A stretch of DNA of 18,550 nt from Chromera velia (GCA_018398765.1 JAHBMJ010002470.1:1-18550); one strand, 5' to 3'. Shown: positions 1-9,967, counted from the first letter of the stretch. Numbers and translations are program-made. The notes: generated by a model not told the origin, from the sequence alone.

Positions 1-76
1 TTACCATTGCATGCAGGCGTAAGATGCAAGCATGCCATTGCTAGGTTCAAAGAGGTCCTGGGAGAAGGAAGAACGA

Positions 77-117
77 GGAAGAAGAAGAAGAAGAAGAAGA
101 AGAAGGGGAGGAGGAGG
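77..117. repeat. GAA/GGA purine microsatellite
   Basis: The plus strand carries about nine AAG/GAA triplets followed by three to four GGA triplets. The tract is wholly purine on the plus strand. The flanking bases 1-231 contain short open frames, but I recognise no gene in them. Elsewhere in this window such tracts are intronic and pyrimidine-rich on the sense strand, so this could be an intron of a minus-strand gene lying to the left, which is inference only. Confidence 0.85.
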
Positions 118-231
118 TTGCCATTTGCTGCAGCGGGTCCTGCGCCCAGTCAGCCATCTCAAGGAAGAACAGAAAGAGAGACGAGACGGCTGTTGTTTGA
201 AATACCGATCGAACCAGGCTCTGTCCTACCA

Positions 232-833
232 CGTAGGGAAGCTTGGTTCCCCACCTCCTAAGCTAGTTCTAGCTTAGTTCAGAGACTTGACTCATCCTAC
301 TTACGGAAGAACTGACAGTGCGGTTGCTTTCTTACAGTCAACGTCTGATAGGACAAATGCATGCTTTTCTATTTAATTCTATTTGTCGTACGTTAATTAC
401 TCCCGTCTGCATATTATTTCTCTTCCAATACAGACTGCCATGGCGGCGCCTCCATGAGCCTGCGTACGTGTGCTGTGAGCCGTGTGGGTCCCAACGGCGG
501 TAGGGCGCGCCAGTTCGGCTCAGCCCGGGGTTGGCCGGCCCCGTGCCTCGCCTCACAATACTACGTGCCCCCCTCCCCTGAGCGTGTGCCCCCACGCGCT
601 TTGCAAAGTCATTGACGGGTCTCTTTTCTGCGGTTAACTGGTCCTGGGACTTAACTGACTAATGCCGGCTTAAGAATTCGTTCACCTTCTGTCGCGCGTT
701 CCTCAGATTGGAGGCTGGCTCCCAGGTGGCTTCACTTTCTTCGTAACCCACCCACTGAACCAAGAACTGTTTCCCTCGTCCCCTGCCTCGGACGGCAAGG
801 ACTTTTTCGACTTCGTACTCTTCTTCTGCCCAG
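232..833 (-). repeat. Left arm of a 602 bp inverted repeat
   Basis: This stretch is the reverse complement of 1139-1740, with paired coordinates always summing to 1972. No indel is needed, and I found a single mismatch (308 against 1664). It carries, on the minus strand, a chromodomain reading frame, its stop codon, the polypurine tract and the first part of a chromovirus 3' LTR. Homology stops at 232, where the right arm continues into more LTR-like sequence, and at 833, where the integrase-coding spacer begins. Confidence 0.95.
659..833 (-). pseudogene. Inverted copy of a chromovirus chromodomain (fragment)
   Basis: The minus strand reads a chromodomain identical in sequence to the one at 1139-1313, including the YEVEKV start, the VQWVGY core and the TWEPASNL end. 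At 833 the reading frame leaves the duplicated part, so the integrase region that should precede the chromodomain is missing. The frame runs on by chance to about 856 in unrelated sequence. It is therefore a duplicated fragment with no start of its own, not an independent gene. Confidence 0.85.
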
Positions 834-1313
834 TCCACATCAATCAGAGATGCCAACCGTCACCGCCGACCCACTGAGGCATTTAAAGTGGGGGATTATG
901 TCTTGATCCACCGTTCGTGGTGGGCCACTTCTGCCCGACCCGATGTGCCCGTGTACGCACGAAAGTTGGACGCCCTCTGGTTTGGGCCGTTTGAAGTCAC
1001 GAAGTTTGACAAATCGAAAGACAACCTAGAAGTTGCTCTGCCCGCAGGGAGTCGAAAGCACCCTGAAGTGCACACCTCCCTGTGCAAACCCTACCATTCC
1101 GAAGGACGTCGGGGACGCCCGCCAGTCCGTCAGCCTGCCTGGGCAGAAGAAGAGTACGAAGTCGAAAAAGTCCTTGCCGTCCGAGGCAGGGGACGAGGGA
1201 AACAGTTCTTGGTTCAGTGGGTGGGTTACGAAGAAAGTGAAGCCACCTGGGAGCCAGCCTCCAATCTGAGGAACGCGCGACAGAAGGTGAACGAATTCTT
1301 AAGCCGGCATTAG
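834..1313 (+). pseudogene. Chromovirus integrase C-terminus plus chromodomain (5'-truncated)
   Basis: An open frame enters at the inverted-repeat junction (834) and runs to a TAG at 1311-1313. The first part (about 834-1095) reads as a Ty3/gypsy integrase C-terminal region. It has a basic [11 protein letters not shown] segment, a VGDYVLI strand and a GPFEV element matching the GPY/F module. After a short basic linker comes a chromodomain (about 1141-1310), with YEVEKV, an [13 protein letters not shown] strand, WVGY and TWEPASNL. In chromoviruses this domain steers integration towards marked chromatin. The tyrosine, tryptophan and second tyrosine that form the methyl-lysine cage in HP1 are all present. 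Protease, RT, RNase H and the integrase core are absent, so the copy is dead. Confidence 0.85.
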
Positions 1314-1391
1314 TCAGTTAAGTCCCAGGACCAGTTAACCGCAGAAAAGAGACCCGTCAATGACTTTGCAAAGCGCGTGGGGGCACACGCT

Positions 1392-1404
1392 CAGGGGAGG
1401 GGGG
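1392..1404 (+). other. Putative polypurine tract (plus-strand primer)
   Basis: An AGGGGAGGGGGG run lies about 80 bp after the chromodomain stop codon, where Ty3/gypsy elements carry the primer for plus-strand DNA. Its mirror copy is at 568-580 in the left arm. The placement fits the family, but function is inferred. Confidence 0.55.
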
Positions 1405-1414
1405 CACGTAGTAT

Positions 1415-1740
1415 TGTGAGGCGAGGCACGGGGCCGGCCAACCCCGGGCTGAGCCGAACTGGCGCGCCCTACCGCCGTTGGGACCCACACGGCTCACAGC
1501 ACACGTACGCAGGCTCATGGAGGCGCCGCCATGGCAGTCTGTATTGGAAGAGAAATAATATGCAGACGGGAGTAATTAACGTACGACAAATAGAATTAAA
1601 TAGAAAAGCATGCATTTGTCCTATCAGACGTTGACTGTAAGAAAGCAACCGCACTGTCAGTTCCTCCGTAAGTAGGATGAGTCAAGTCTCTGAACTAAGC
1701 TAGAACTAGCTTAGGAGGTGGGGAACCAAGCTTCCCTACG
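1415..1740 (+). mobile_element. Start of a chromovirus 3' LTR
   Basis: Just after the polypurine tract a TGTGAGG start is a plausible LTR 5' end. GC-rich sequence follows, then AT-rich sequence. The mirror copy occupies about 232-557 on the minus strand. I cannot fix the 3' end; the AT-rich sequence to about 1985 may still be LTR. No target-site duplication could be identified, because the other end of the element is missing. Confidence 0.5.
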
Positions 1741-2420
1741 CTATTAGAGAATTAGGGTAAATTAGGGAAACTTTAGACTAACTTCAGATAATATGTCTAG
1801 TAATGCGTAGATATATAGTATAGTCTTAGTCACACCTCTCTAGGCTGACAGCTCAGCCGCAGCTGATATGGGCCATATTATTTATGGCATGTATATAGTG
1901 CTTAGATGATTGTACTTATTGGGAGTCTGGTTAACCAATGGTTCTTATGTTTTAAGAGTTTTTTTAGTCTCTTTACTAGCTAGCCGTGGGAGACCCCCCG
2001 GAGAGGTGGTCACCCTGTAGCTCTGCAATATCTTCCAGTTCTGTTTGCCCTTTCCACTTCTGCATCCTTCTGACACATGCTTTTCTTGACTTGGAAGTTT
2101 CATTTGCTTCGATCAGGTATCATGGAAAATTGCTTCTCAGCATCACGTGCAAGCACAAGGGCATCTGTACATACGCACGCACACAGTGAGGATGCCAGTA
2201 CATGGGTGACAGTCAACGTCGATGTGTGTTCGTTTACAGAACATTCATTTCCTTACCAAAGTACGACAAGAAGACCAACAGATGCGGGGATCCAGCACAC
2301 CACAGAGACAGGACCCCACCTCACGCAGCCCCTCTTTCCCTTCTGCTCCGTTTCCTCTTTTCCCCCCTTCACTTGTTTGTTTCTTTCGTCTGTTTTCGCT
2401 TTTTCGGTCATAGAGATCGA
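1741..2420. other. Non-coding stretch: probable LTR remainder, then 3' flank of the minus-strand gene
   Basis: Positions 1741 to about 1985 are AT-rich and probably the rest of the LTR. From about 2000 on the sequence holds only short overlapping frames without a recognisable product. A pyrimidine-rich block on the plus strand (about 2330-2405) lies just downstream of the stop codon of the minus-strand gene and may be its 3' untranslated region. Confidence 0.4.
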
Positions 2421-3471
2421 TCAGCCAGTGTAGAAGCCCCCGAGGGCGTTCCTGGCATACCCTGGGTTGGTGTTGCGAGAGTGGAGGTCGCCTGCATACA
2501 CAGATGTGCGGAGGTTTTTATTTTTCTATTTGCACTAGTACGCACTCAGATGTGCGGGAACATGATTCTTTGCATCGATGGAGGAAGGCGGGTGCATGTG
2601 GATATTGATGAGTTTGTTGATGCATGAAGTCAATTCATCCGTTTGTATGGATGAGGAAGACAGGTGCTTGTTGCATGTGGTCACACTTTATGGACAGCAA
2701 GTTGCACACAGTAACACATACATCAAAGGGACGACTCCGTATCAGACCCGCATGCACACTAGTAGACTGACTGACCTTCGATGCGTCCCTTGACCTGTCC
2801 CGATGCGTGGCCGTTCATGACGGGACACCCCGAGTTGAGTGGAGTCTCCCCGTCGTGCAGGAAGGTCTGGGTCATCTGGGAGGCAAACTGCTTGTTCGTC
2901 GCCATCTGCTCCTTCACTAAGCTCTCTGCATGCACGCGAATACATGCATACAGTCATGCGTGAGTACTGGAGTGGATATCTCGTGCAAGGAAACAACAGC
3001 ACGAGCAACAAACAGGAATTTTGATCTCTACAAGACACTGACTGACCAGACATGCGGGGTTTGAGGTAGCGAGTTGCTGCGTGTGTGGAGAGGAGGGTGG
3101 GGTCCTTCTTGGAGCCCTGGAAGAGCGCAGAGGTCACCAGATGGTCCGTCTTGTCCCTCCACTCCTGCACAGGCGGGACAAACAGACAGAAATGAAGAAG
3201 CACTTCGTACGGACTTACAAAACAAGAAAAGAAGAACACTGTCGAAAGAGCCACTGTGCTCTCTCTTGCAAGAAAGAGGAGAGAGGCCGTGAAATCCGAC
3301 AGTCGTCATTGATTCTTCGAGTGTTAATTCATGCACGTCTTTGAGTGGCAGTACCGGAGCGAATTTGTGCCCTCACACGACCCCGGGAAGTGGACTGACG
3401 TTGTGTGACAGGGTTCCTGTGCGGTACATGTTTGCAGTCATGTGCGCCATCTTACGCGAGATTTGTTCCAT
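2421..3471 (-). CDS. Small four-exon gene, 136 aa; possible axonemal microtubule-associated protein
   Basis: Inferred exons in transcript order are 3471-3400, 3164-3047, 2925-2776 and 2491-2421, joined in phases 0, 1 and 1, total 411 nt including the TGA stop. All introns are GT-AG (235, 121 and 284 bp). The three donors are GTCAGT, and the acceptors end in TGCAG. The start ATG at 3471 has an in-frame stop not far upstream and no obvious acceptor between them. The product is hydrophilic, without signal peptide or membrane segment. An early stretch (ISRKMAHMTANMYRTGTL) and a central one (EQMATNKQFASQMTQTF) look alike, hinting at an internal repeat. The C-terminus, NTNPGYARNALGGFYTG, resembles the GYSR-x-GGF ending of ciliary microtubule inner proteins such as CFAP276. 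That resemblance is from memory of a short motif, so the function is tentative. The gene points away from the NSUN2 gene and shares its upstream region. Confidence 0.6.
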
Positions 3472-4105
3472 GGGACGAGGTGAAGGTCAGGCACTCTCTC
3501 CAGTGAGCGTTTCTGCGTGATATGCGACGACACCTGTACGGTTGCTTTCTGCAGCGATATCTCTTGATGACTTATGCAGCTTCTCAGAGGTGTTGAGATG
3601 ATGGACTGGGAGTGTCATGTTAATGGTGAGCTGCCAGGGAAGACGATTGCAGAGATTTCACAGTGCATGATTGACATGCATGCATGTGATGTTGCAGCAT
3701 GCAGCCCGGCTCCAGCGGGCCCCGCGGTCGGATGGGCCCCGCGGCGGCTCATGCATGCAAGCAATGTGCCCCCTGCGGAGGATATCTGTGTATGCCGGGG
3801 TCTTCGGGCAGCCATGCAGATGCATGGCCCATGATGGCCCATTGATGGCCCCCACTGAGCTGCGCGAAACGGCCTCTTTTCCAGCTCGCACATCGTGATG
3901 ACACACACATTGAAACGGACGACTTGGGCACGGGTGTGCAGAATCGGCTTTCCCGTCTTGAGGTTGGACCTTGTCGATCTCATCCCTCTTCAGCTTTTGA
4001 ATTTTGGAGCTCGGACAAGCAGCAGCAGAAAGATCTCCTTGCTCTGCCTTTTTTGGGGGGAACGCGTCTCCATCTGACTCACCCTTCTGTTCGATCGCTT
4101 GAGCC
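3472..4105. promoter_or_regulatory. Divergent intergenic region (putative bidirectional promoter) with TGCATG words
   Basis: This region lies between the start codons of the minus-strand 136 aa gene and the plus-strand methyltransferase gene. It holds several TGCATG/TGCATGCA words (about 3665-3690, 3750-3760 and 3815-3825). It also has a cluster of short direct TGATGGCCC-like repeats near 3828-3853 and a GC-rich dyad around GGGCCCCGCGG at 3716-3746. TGCATGC is a known promoter motif in coccidian parasites; a role here is inference. No TATA box stands out. Confidence 0.5.
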
Positions 4106-5117
4106 ATGGCACCGAAGAAGAAAGCCCCACCCCCCAAGAGAAAGCAGGGAAAGTGGGAGAAGAAGACTGAACCCAAGCCCAATGTGTGGGACGACAGGGT
4201 CAGTTCCACTGCTGAGAGATCAAATGACTCCTTCGAGTCTTACTATCAGAAGCAAAAGATCGTGCCTGAAGAAGAATGGGGGCCTTTTATCGAGACCCTG
4301 CAAACAGATTTGCCCACCACCTTCCGTGTGGTAGAGGGCTCTTTCCACAGCACTTACTTGATCAAAACGGTCGAGGCAGCCATGGCCAAGGCAGATGAAA
4401 CCAAGGGCACATTCAGGCGCATTCCCTGGTATCCCGGCGGCAGAGCCTTTGAGTTGACTTTCAGTCGTGCCGCCCTGCGTAGCGATGAGTCCACAAAGAA
4501 CTTCCACACCTGGCTGGTCAAACAGTCAGAGGCGGGTAGTTTGTTCAGACAGGAGGCAGTCTCCATGATCCCTGTCCTCTTTCTTGATGTGAAGGAGAAT
4601 AACTTCGTCCTCGATATGTGTGCTGCTCCCGGATCCAAAACCAGTCAAATCATGGAGAGCATGCACGTGGATGCGTGGACGAAAGGGAAGAACGCCCCGA
4701 CCGGTGTGTGTGTGGCCAACGACGCGAATTCCAAAAGAGCGCACATGATGATCCATCACGTCCGCAGGGTGTACTCCCCTGCGCTCGTAGTGACCAACCA
4801 CGAGGCACAGCATTATCCGAAGGTGTTCTTGAAGAAGGACTTTCTCTCATCTCTCGGCATTCAGTCGCCCTCAACAGGGACAGACACGGACGTGGAGGGA
4901 AAAGATGTGAGGCTGCAGTTCGATCGCATTCTCTGTGACGTGCCTTGCTCAGGAGACGGCACGTTGAGGAAGGCCCTCGTGCTCTGGAAAGACTGGTTGG
5001 TCCATCACTCCGTTGATCTCTCTCTACGTATTGGAAGCTCTCTGCTTTCCGTGGAAAACACGGCACTCTTGTTTTTCCTTGTGTGTTTTTCCTCGTCTGT
5101 CCCTCACTCTCTCTCAT

Positions 5118-5155
<38 letters not shown>

Positions 5156-7292
5156 CCTGTCTGCGTGTACCAACCTCACAATGAAATACCAGATTCCGCA
5201 CCTTCAAAGTCTGCAAACCTGTTGGTGCACCCCTGCAAGCTCGTTTCTGTTCTCATTTGTATGCGAGAATGGTCTCTCAACTACCCCTCTGTTGATGACA
5301 TGACATGACGTGGCTGTGGACATGCACTCACACGAACGCACACGTACGTACAGACACGTACAAAACGCAGCTGCGTCTCCCTGCCTGCACCTCTGCATGC
5401 ATGCATGCAGGACTGTTAACCTGGGCACGGGGATTCACAAGCTCCAGTGGCAAATCGTTCAGCGCGCCTCCCACCTTCTGACCACGGGGGGGCGGATGGT
5501 GTACTCGACGTGTTCGCTGAATCCTGTGGAGAACGAGGCCATCGTGGCGGCCTTGCTCAGAGAGTCCAAGGGAGCACTCGAATTGGTGGACGTCTCCGGA
5601 CTCCACAAAGACCTCAAGAGACGCCCTGGAATCAAATCTTGGTAGGCAGCTAGGGTGTCTTCTTTTGCTTCACTGTTGGGGGGGGAGGTCGGATCCCCTT
5701 GTTTGTATTTCTTTCCTTTTGTTTTCAGTGGAAAGAAAGACACGAGACAAAGATAGTGGCTCTTTGTCTTTTGGCGGCAAGGGTGCGGTTCTTTTCTTGG
5801 AAGAATTTTTTAATGTGTCTTCTGCTTCTCTGTCTTTTTCATCCCTTCCTTCCTTTCTCCCTCTCCCCTCCCTTCATTCCCTTTTTCCTTTCTTTCTTCC
5901 TTTCTTCCCTCCTTCCTTCCTTCACTTCTTCCTTCCTTTTGTTCCAGGGTCGTCGAATCTTCTTTTTCGTTCCTGGCGGTGTGTGTGTGTGTGTGTATGT
6001 GTGTGTGTGTGTGTGAGTGTGTGCGTACTTTCACCTCTCCTTTCCTGCTTCGCTTCCCCCCTTCTTCCCCCTTTTCCTTCCTTCCCTTCAGGTTCGTTGC
6101 ATGGAACGAGAAGTCCTACACCGCCTTCGAGGAAGTCCCCCCTTCTCTTCACTCCAAGGTCACCAAGACCATGTTCCCCCCCCCTTCTGACGAGGTGGAC
6201 AGTTTACACTTGGACAGGTGCATGCGGTTCACTCCCCATGACGGCAACACTGGGGGGTTCTTTGTGGCAGTCCTGCACAAGCGTGCGCCCGTGCCTTGGG
6301 AGAAGAGAGAGAGCGAGAGGGAGGCTGAGAAAAAGAGACGGGCAGAGGCCATGGGGGTATCCGGAGTCGAAAAGGGGGAGGTGGAGGAGGGCGAGGAAAA
6401 GGAGAAGGAGACCAGCTCTCCCCCTGTCAAGAAGCACCACCCCGAGGAGAAGGAAGAGGAGGAGATGGGAAAAGAAAAAAAGGGGGATGAAGACATGCCC
6501 GAGCTCCCACAGGAAGACACAGCCGAACAGCCCGCACCAGCAGCAGCAGCAGCGGCGGCAGCTGGTGCATCTTCCTCTTCCTCTGCTTCAGCAGCAGCGG
6601 GGGGCGGAGCACCATTCCGGGGTCCCCGCGTACCCCGTGAACCGAAGGACTTTGCTCCTGTCTCAAAGTTCGATGAGGAATTTCCCGAACACGCGGTGTG
6701 GAAGAAGATAGCCGTACCATACGGGTTCTCGGACCCGGACAACCTGCTCAAGCGAATCTTCTACAGGTGTGCTGCTGACCACTCCCCCCCTGCGCAAGAC
6801 GGTCCTGCTCCGAAGCGTGTCTTCCTTGTCACCCAAGGAGCAGCAGCTGTCATGCGCAGTGAGGCTCGTTCACCCCTTATCGTCTTGTCGGGAGGGGTGG
6901 TCGCGTTTGAGAAAACGAGCAGTGGCGAGCCCCCGTTCCGTCTCGCTCACGGGGCAGCCTCCTGGCTCCTTCCCCTCTTCTCCCCCCAAAGCCGTGCAGG
7001 CACCGGTATGTTTGCGCCTCTGTCGGCGCCTTTTGCCGCAAAGCTTCTGTGTGTGGACAGAGACCCCCCGAGGCTCGACCTCGAGACCGATCTGTCGGCT
7101 GAGGAGAAGGCGCAGTTGGAGGGAATCGATCACATGCGTAGTTTTGTTGCAGTCACCATGGCCCCGGGGGGGAATGAGATGGCCATGCCTGGGTGGAAGG
7201 GGCGCAAGAATGTCGAGTTGTTGGTGGACAAGAGCAGCAGATACGCTGTCAAGTGCCTTCTGGATAACGACACGGAGGTCGCGATCGGGTGA
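4106..7292 (+). CDS. NSUN2: RNA (cytosine-5) methyltransferase, NSUN2/Trm4 family, three exons
   Basis: Exons are 4106-4995, 5411-5641 and 6092-7292, joined in frame to 773 residues; human NSUN2 has 767. The enzyme transfers a methyl group from S-adenosylmethionine to carbon 5 of cytosine in tRNA and some other RNAs, mainly in the nucleus. The N-terminus is lysine-rich (MAPKKK). Family landmarks follow: YYQKQKIVPEEEW at about residue 46, RQEAVSMIP at 148-156, and the SAM-binding DMCAAPGSKT from 170. Then come the PCSGDG release cysteine C281 and the nucleophile C331 in YSTCSLNP. The 50-residue spacing of the two cysteines equals that in human NSUN2, which supports the exon 1-2 join through the KDW codon. 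Exon 3 continues NTGGFFVAVL, then a low-complexity insert of about 115 residues (roughly 445-558: Glu/Lys-rich, then poly-Ala and poly-Ser), then the conserved C-terminal domain. Donors are GTTGGT and GTAGGC; acceptors are TGCAG and TTCAG. Family certain, exon ends highly likely. Confidence 0.93.
5116..5154 (+). repeat. (TG)n microsatellite in NSUN2 intron 1
   Basis: Near-pure TG dinucleotides on the sense strand in the middle of the 415 bp first intron. Near the acceptor the same intron has a short TGCATGCATGCATGCAG run at 5394-5410 that forms the 3' splice site itself. Confidence 0.95.
5817..6024 (+). repeat. Pyrimidine tract (TTCC-type) and (TG)n microsatellite in NSUN2 intron 2
   Basis: The 450 bp intron 2 holds about 130 bp of almost pure C/T (5817-5946) made of degenerate TTCC and TTTC units. 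A (TG)n run at 5979-6024 follows, then another C/T block up to the acceptor at 6091. A homopyrimidine tract of this size can form triplex DNA; that is a general property, not shown here. Confidence 0.9.
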
Positions 7293-8004
7293 CTGGATGG
7301 GGGTATAGGCTTGCCAGCTAGGGCTGTGGCCAGGGGTGTGAGATTCATCGGTTAACTGCATGAATTGAGGCTAGGATTGAAATTCAATGATCGAATGCGT
7401 CTATGTCTCATTGTCATGAATCCGACGTCAATGTTACGTTTAGTTACGTTATCATCATCATGTCACGGTGCGCGTCGATCAAAGTTGTTGAAGTCGATCG
7501 AGTCTGACCTTCGTATTCAAATATGCATCATGTTACTCGAGCAATGGATAGCATCGTTTGGCAATGAGTCTGATGTCTGTTTGTCATAGATCGGGAGTCT
7601 GAGACTCTGAGAGAGAGGAACAGAGAGAAGCATAAGTAGTCTATTAAGTAGAAATTATGTAATGATAGAATGAATCCAGCTGATTGGAATCTTAGATCGC
7701 ACTAGAACTTAAACTGATGTAGGGACAAACCTTCTGTAAACTGTTGCATGACTGAGTGTTGTATATCTTCCCTAAGGTTCTTGTCCTTGCTTGACCTTCT
7801 GTCTGGACGTCATAAGGTGGCCGGACAGGGGGGACAAAGCACTACAACTAAATACAACAAGCGTAAAATTGCTACCACATTTTTTTGTTGTTTTCAGATT
7901 TCACAATCTGCGATTATTTACGATACTAAAAAATCAAAGCAAAGAAACTAGTAAAGAAAATGGACTATACATGTATTGTATATTGTATTGTGTCCATTTA
8001 TGCA
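7293..8004. other. Convergent intergenic region
   Basis: These 712 bp separate the stop codon of the NSUN2 gene from the stop codon of the minus-strand glycosyltransferase gene. The sequence is more AT-rich than the genes and carries only short, unrecognisable frames. It presumably holds both 3' untranslated regions. No canonical repeat or RNA gene was seen. Confidence 0.6.
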
Positions 8005-9895
8005 TCATAGAAAACGGATGAACCAGTCCGACGGCACTGCGGCATCATCTGCTGTGCGTTTGCGTTCCGATTCCTTTTTGTCCTTCCGGAGTGCTTCCCC
8101 CCTCTCTCCCTGTGAGGACAGGCCAGGAGCCCTAACAGCCTGATTGGACGAAGCCACGGTCTTAGGCTCTGAAGCTGCAAGCCCTTCCCCACCTTCCGCC
8201 CCCCTCCAAGACGCAGAAAACGTCTGAAGACTTCCACCCTCCACCCGGTCGCTTACTCGTGCCTTTGCAGACACCCCTTCCCGTTCTCTTTCATCACTCT
8301 CCACCCACCCCCGCCCGATGCCAGTGCTGTCGTTCTCGTGTGGAATCACGGCCGAGTCGCGTGCTAGAATCGCGGGGACGGACGGCCCCGGAAAGCCAGC
8401 ATCTGGCGCGACGAGAAGTTTTTGAACTTGAGGAAGTGGTTCGTCTGCATGAAAGCAAAACCAGGAAGTAGTAGGAAACAGCGGAGACCCAAGGAAGGAA
8501 GGAAGGAAGGAAGGAAGGCAGGCAGGCAGGCAGGCAGGCAGGAAGGAAAATGCGACTCTCTTCAACGTTGAAAGTTTTGGCATGCAAGAGTCTTGTGTAC
8601 AAAACACGCGAATGTGAAAATTGAACTTTTTAATGTAAGAGAAGTAGGGACAGAGGAGGCAACAAATTTTTGAAATTCTCTTTTTGCACTTGTTACGAGT
8701 TTTTTTTTTTTTGTTTGCAAATCACGAGTGTGCGGATGTCTAGGCAGTGAGCAGCGTCCCGAGACAGTCCAATTTGTTCATCGATTGCAGCAGGAACAAC
8801 AGGCAGCATACCTTTTCTAGACACTAATACACAACGCCGCAAGGAGCGAGGGACAAAGCAGCATGGGAAAGTCCAACAGAAAGACAGGTTCGTGGTGTGG
8901 CGAAACAGACTGAAACAGAAGGATAAGAGGAGAGGAGAGGAGAGGAGAGGAGAGGAGAGGAAGGCTCCCCCCCCTCCTCGTGTCCCCTCCCCAGGCAGTC
9001 GAGCTTCATTCAATCGAGTGCAATGCAGTGTGGTCTCTCCCACACACTTACCTTTGCTGGTCTCATACACACACGGCTTTTTCCTGTTGGGTTCCTCTAT
9101 TTCCCTGTGAGAACCGCTGAGCTTCATCAGCCGGTCGATGGACTCCATTCCCCCCTTCATCTCCTCAGTCAAGTAATGATACAAAATAGGAGGCCCATCA
9201 GCCTCCCTTCCCTTTCCCATGCTGTCCATCACCTCAGTTGAAGTCAGCCCCCACCCATACACATTCTCCATCGGCACCTGCTCAAGCTTTGCGGATCCTC
9301 CGGAACGTCTCTGTCTGTCTGCAAAGATCATCCCGACAGCGATGTCGTCCCATCTGCCACACTCCTGTGCCTTGTCGTAGACTTCCTTTTCAACTAGAGG
9401 GTATCTTTCCTTGTCGCCTCCGTTCAAGAACAAATCAACAGCAGCTGCGTTGACAAGCCAACCCACACCCCCGCAGTATCCTGAACAACGCACTGCCGAA
9501 CACGCGTTTAAGGCCACTACCTCTGCTCTGTCTGTTTGGGCAGAGGGGGCAAGTCTCCTTCTGCTGTCTGCAGGCAGGGGGAGTGCAGAAGAAGCTAGAT
9601 GAGTATCGACATGCTTCTCTTTCCCCTTCTTCCCGCCCGCCCTCTTCCCCTCCACATGTTTCTTCTTCTCGTTCCCCCCTCGAGGAGACTCAGTCGAGAA
9701 CCGGGCGGCCAGCCACCTCTGCGCGTTGTCGGGATCCAGAAAGACGTCGTCGTCAACGAAGTAAATCCAATCCCAGTACCGTCTCCCGAATCTGCACGGA
9801 CGTACAGAAGAAAGCCGTCATGCTCCTGTTGACTTCGCGCGAAGATGGACAGACGGAGAGACAACAAGACCGGCACGCTGTTATACATAGACACA

Positions 9896-9927
<32 letters not shown>

Positions 9928-9930
9928 GCA

Positions 9931-9967
<37 letters not shown>

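Larger units (their letters stand above)
1139..1740 (+). repeat. Right arm of the 602 bp inverted repeat
   Basis: This is the partner of 232-833. It is the more complete copy: integrase coding runs into it without a break from 834, and LTR-like sequence continues beyond it past 1740. The right arm is therefore probably the original, and the left arm the inverted duplicate. Confidence 0.95.

Noticed and set aside
338-1634. Two identical 85-residue frames on opposite strands (338-595 minus, 1377-1634 plus)
   Set aside because: They are identical only because they sit in the two arms of the inverted repeat. The sequence is LTR plus polypurine tract, not a gene.
3658-4107. Minus-strand open frame starting at an ATG inside the same CCATGG as the NSUN2 start codon
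   Set aside because: It would overlap the NSUN2 start head to head and I recognise no product. The region is better read as the shared promoter and 5' untranslated sequence. A real upstream exon cannot be fully excluded.
5979-6091. Open frame extending NSUN2 exon 3 upstream through the (TG)n tract
   Set aside because: It reads as Cys-Val repeats from a microsatellite. The family alignment and the frame place the exon start at 6092.
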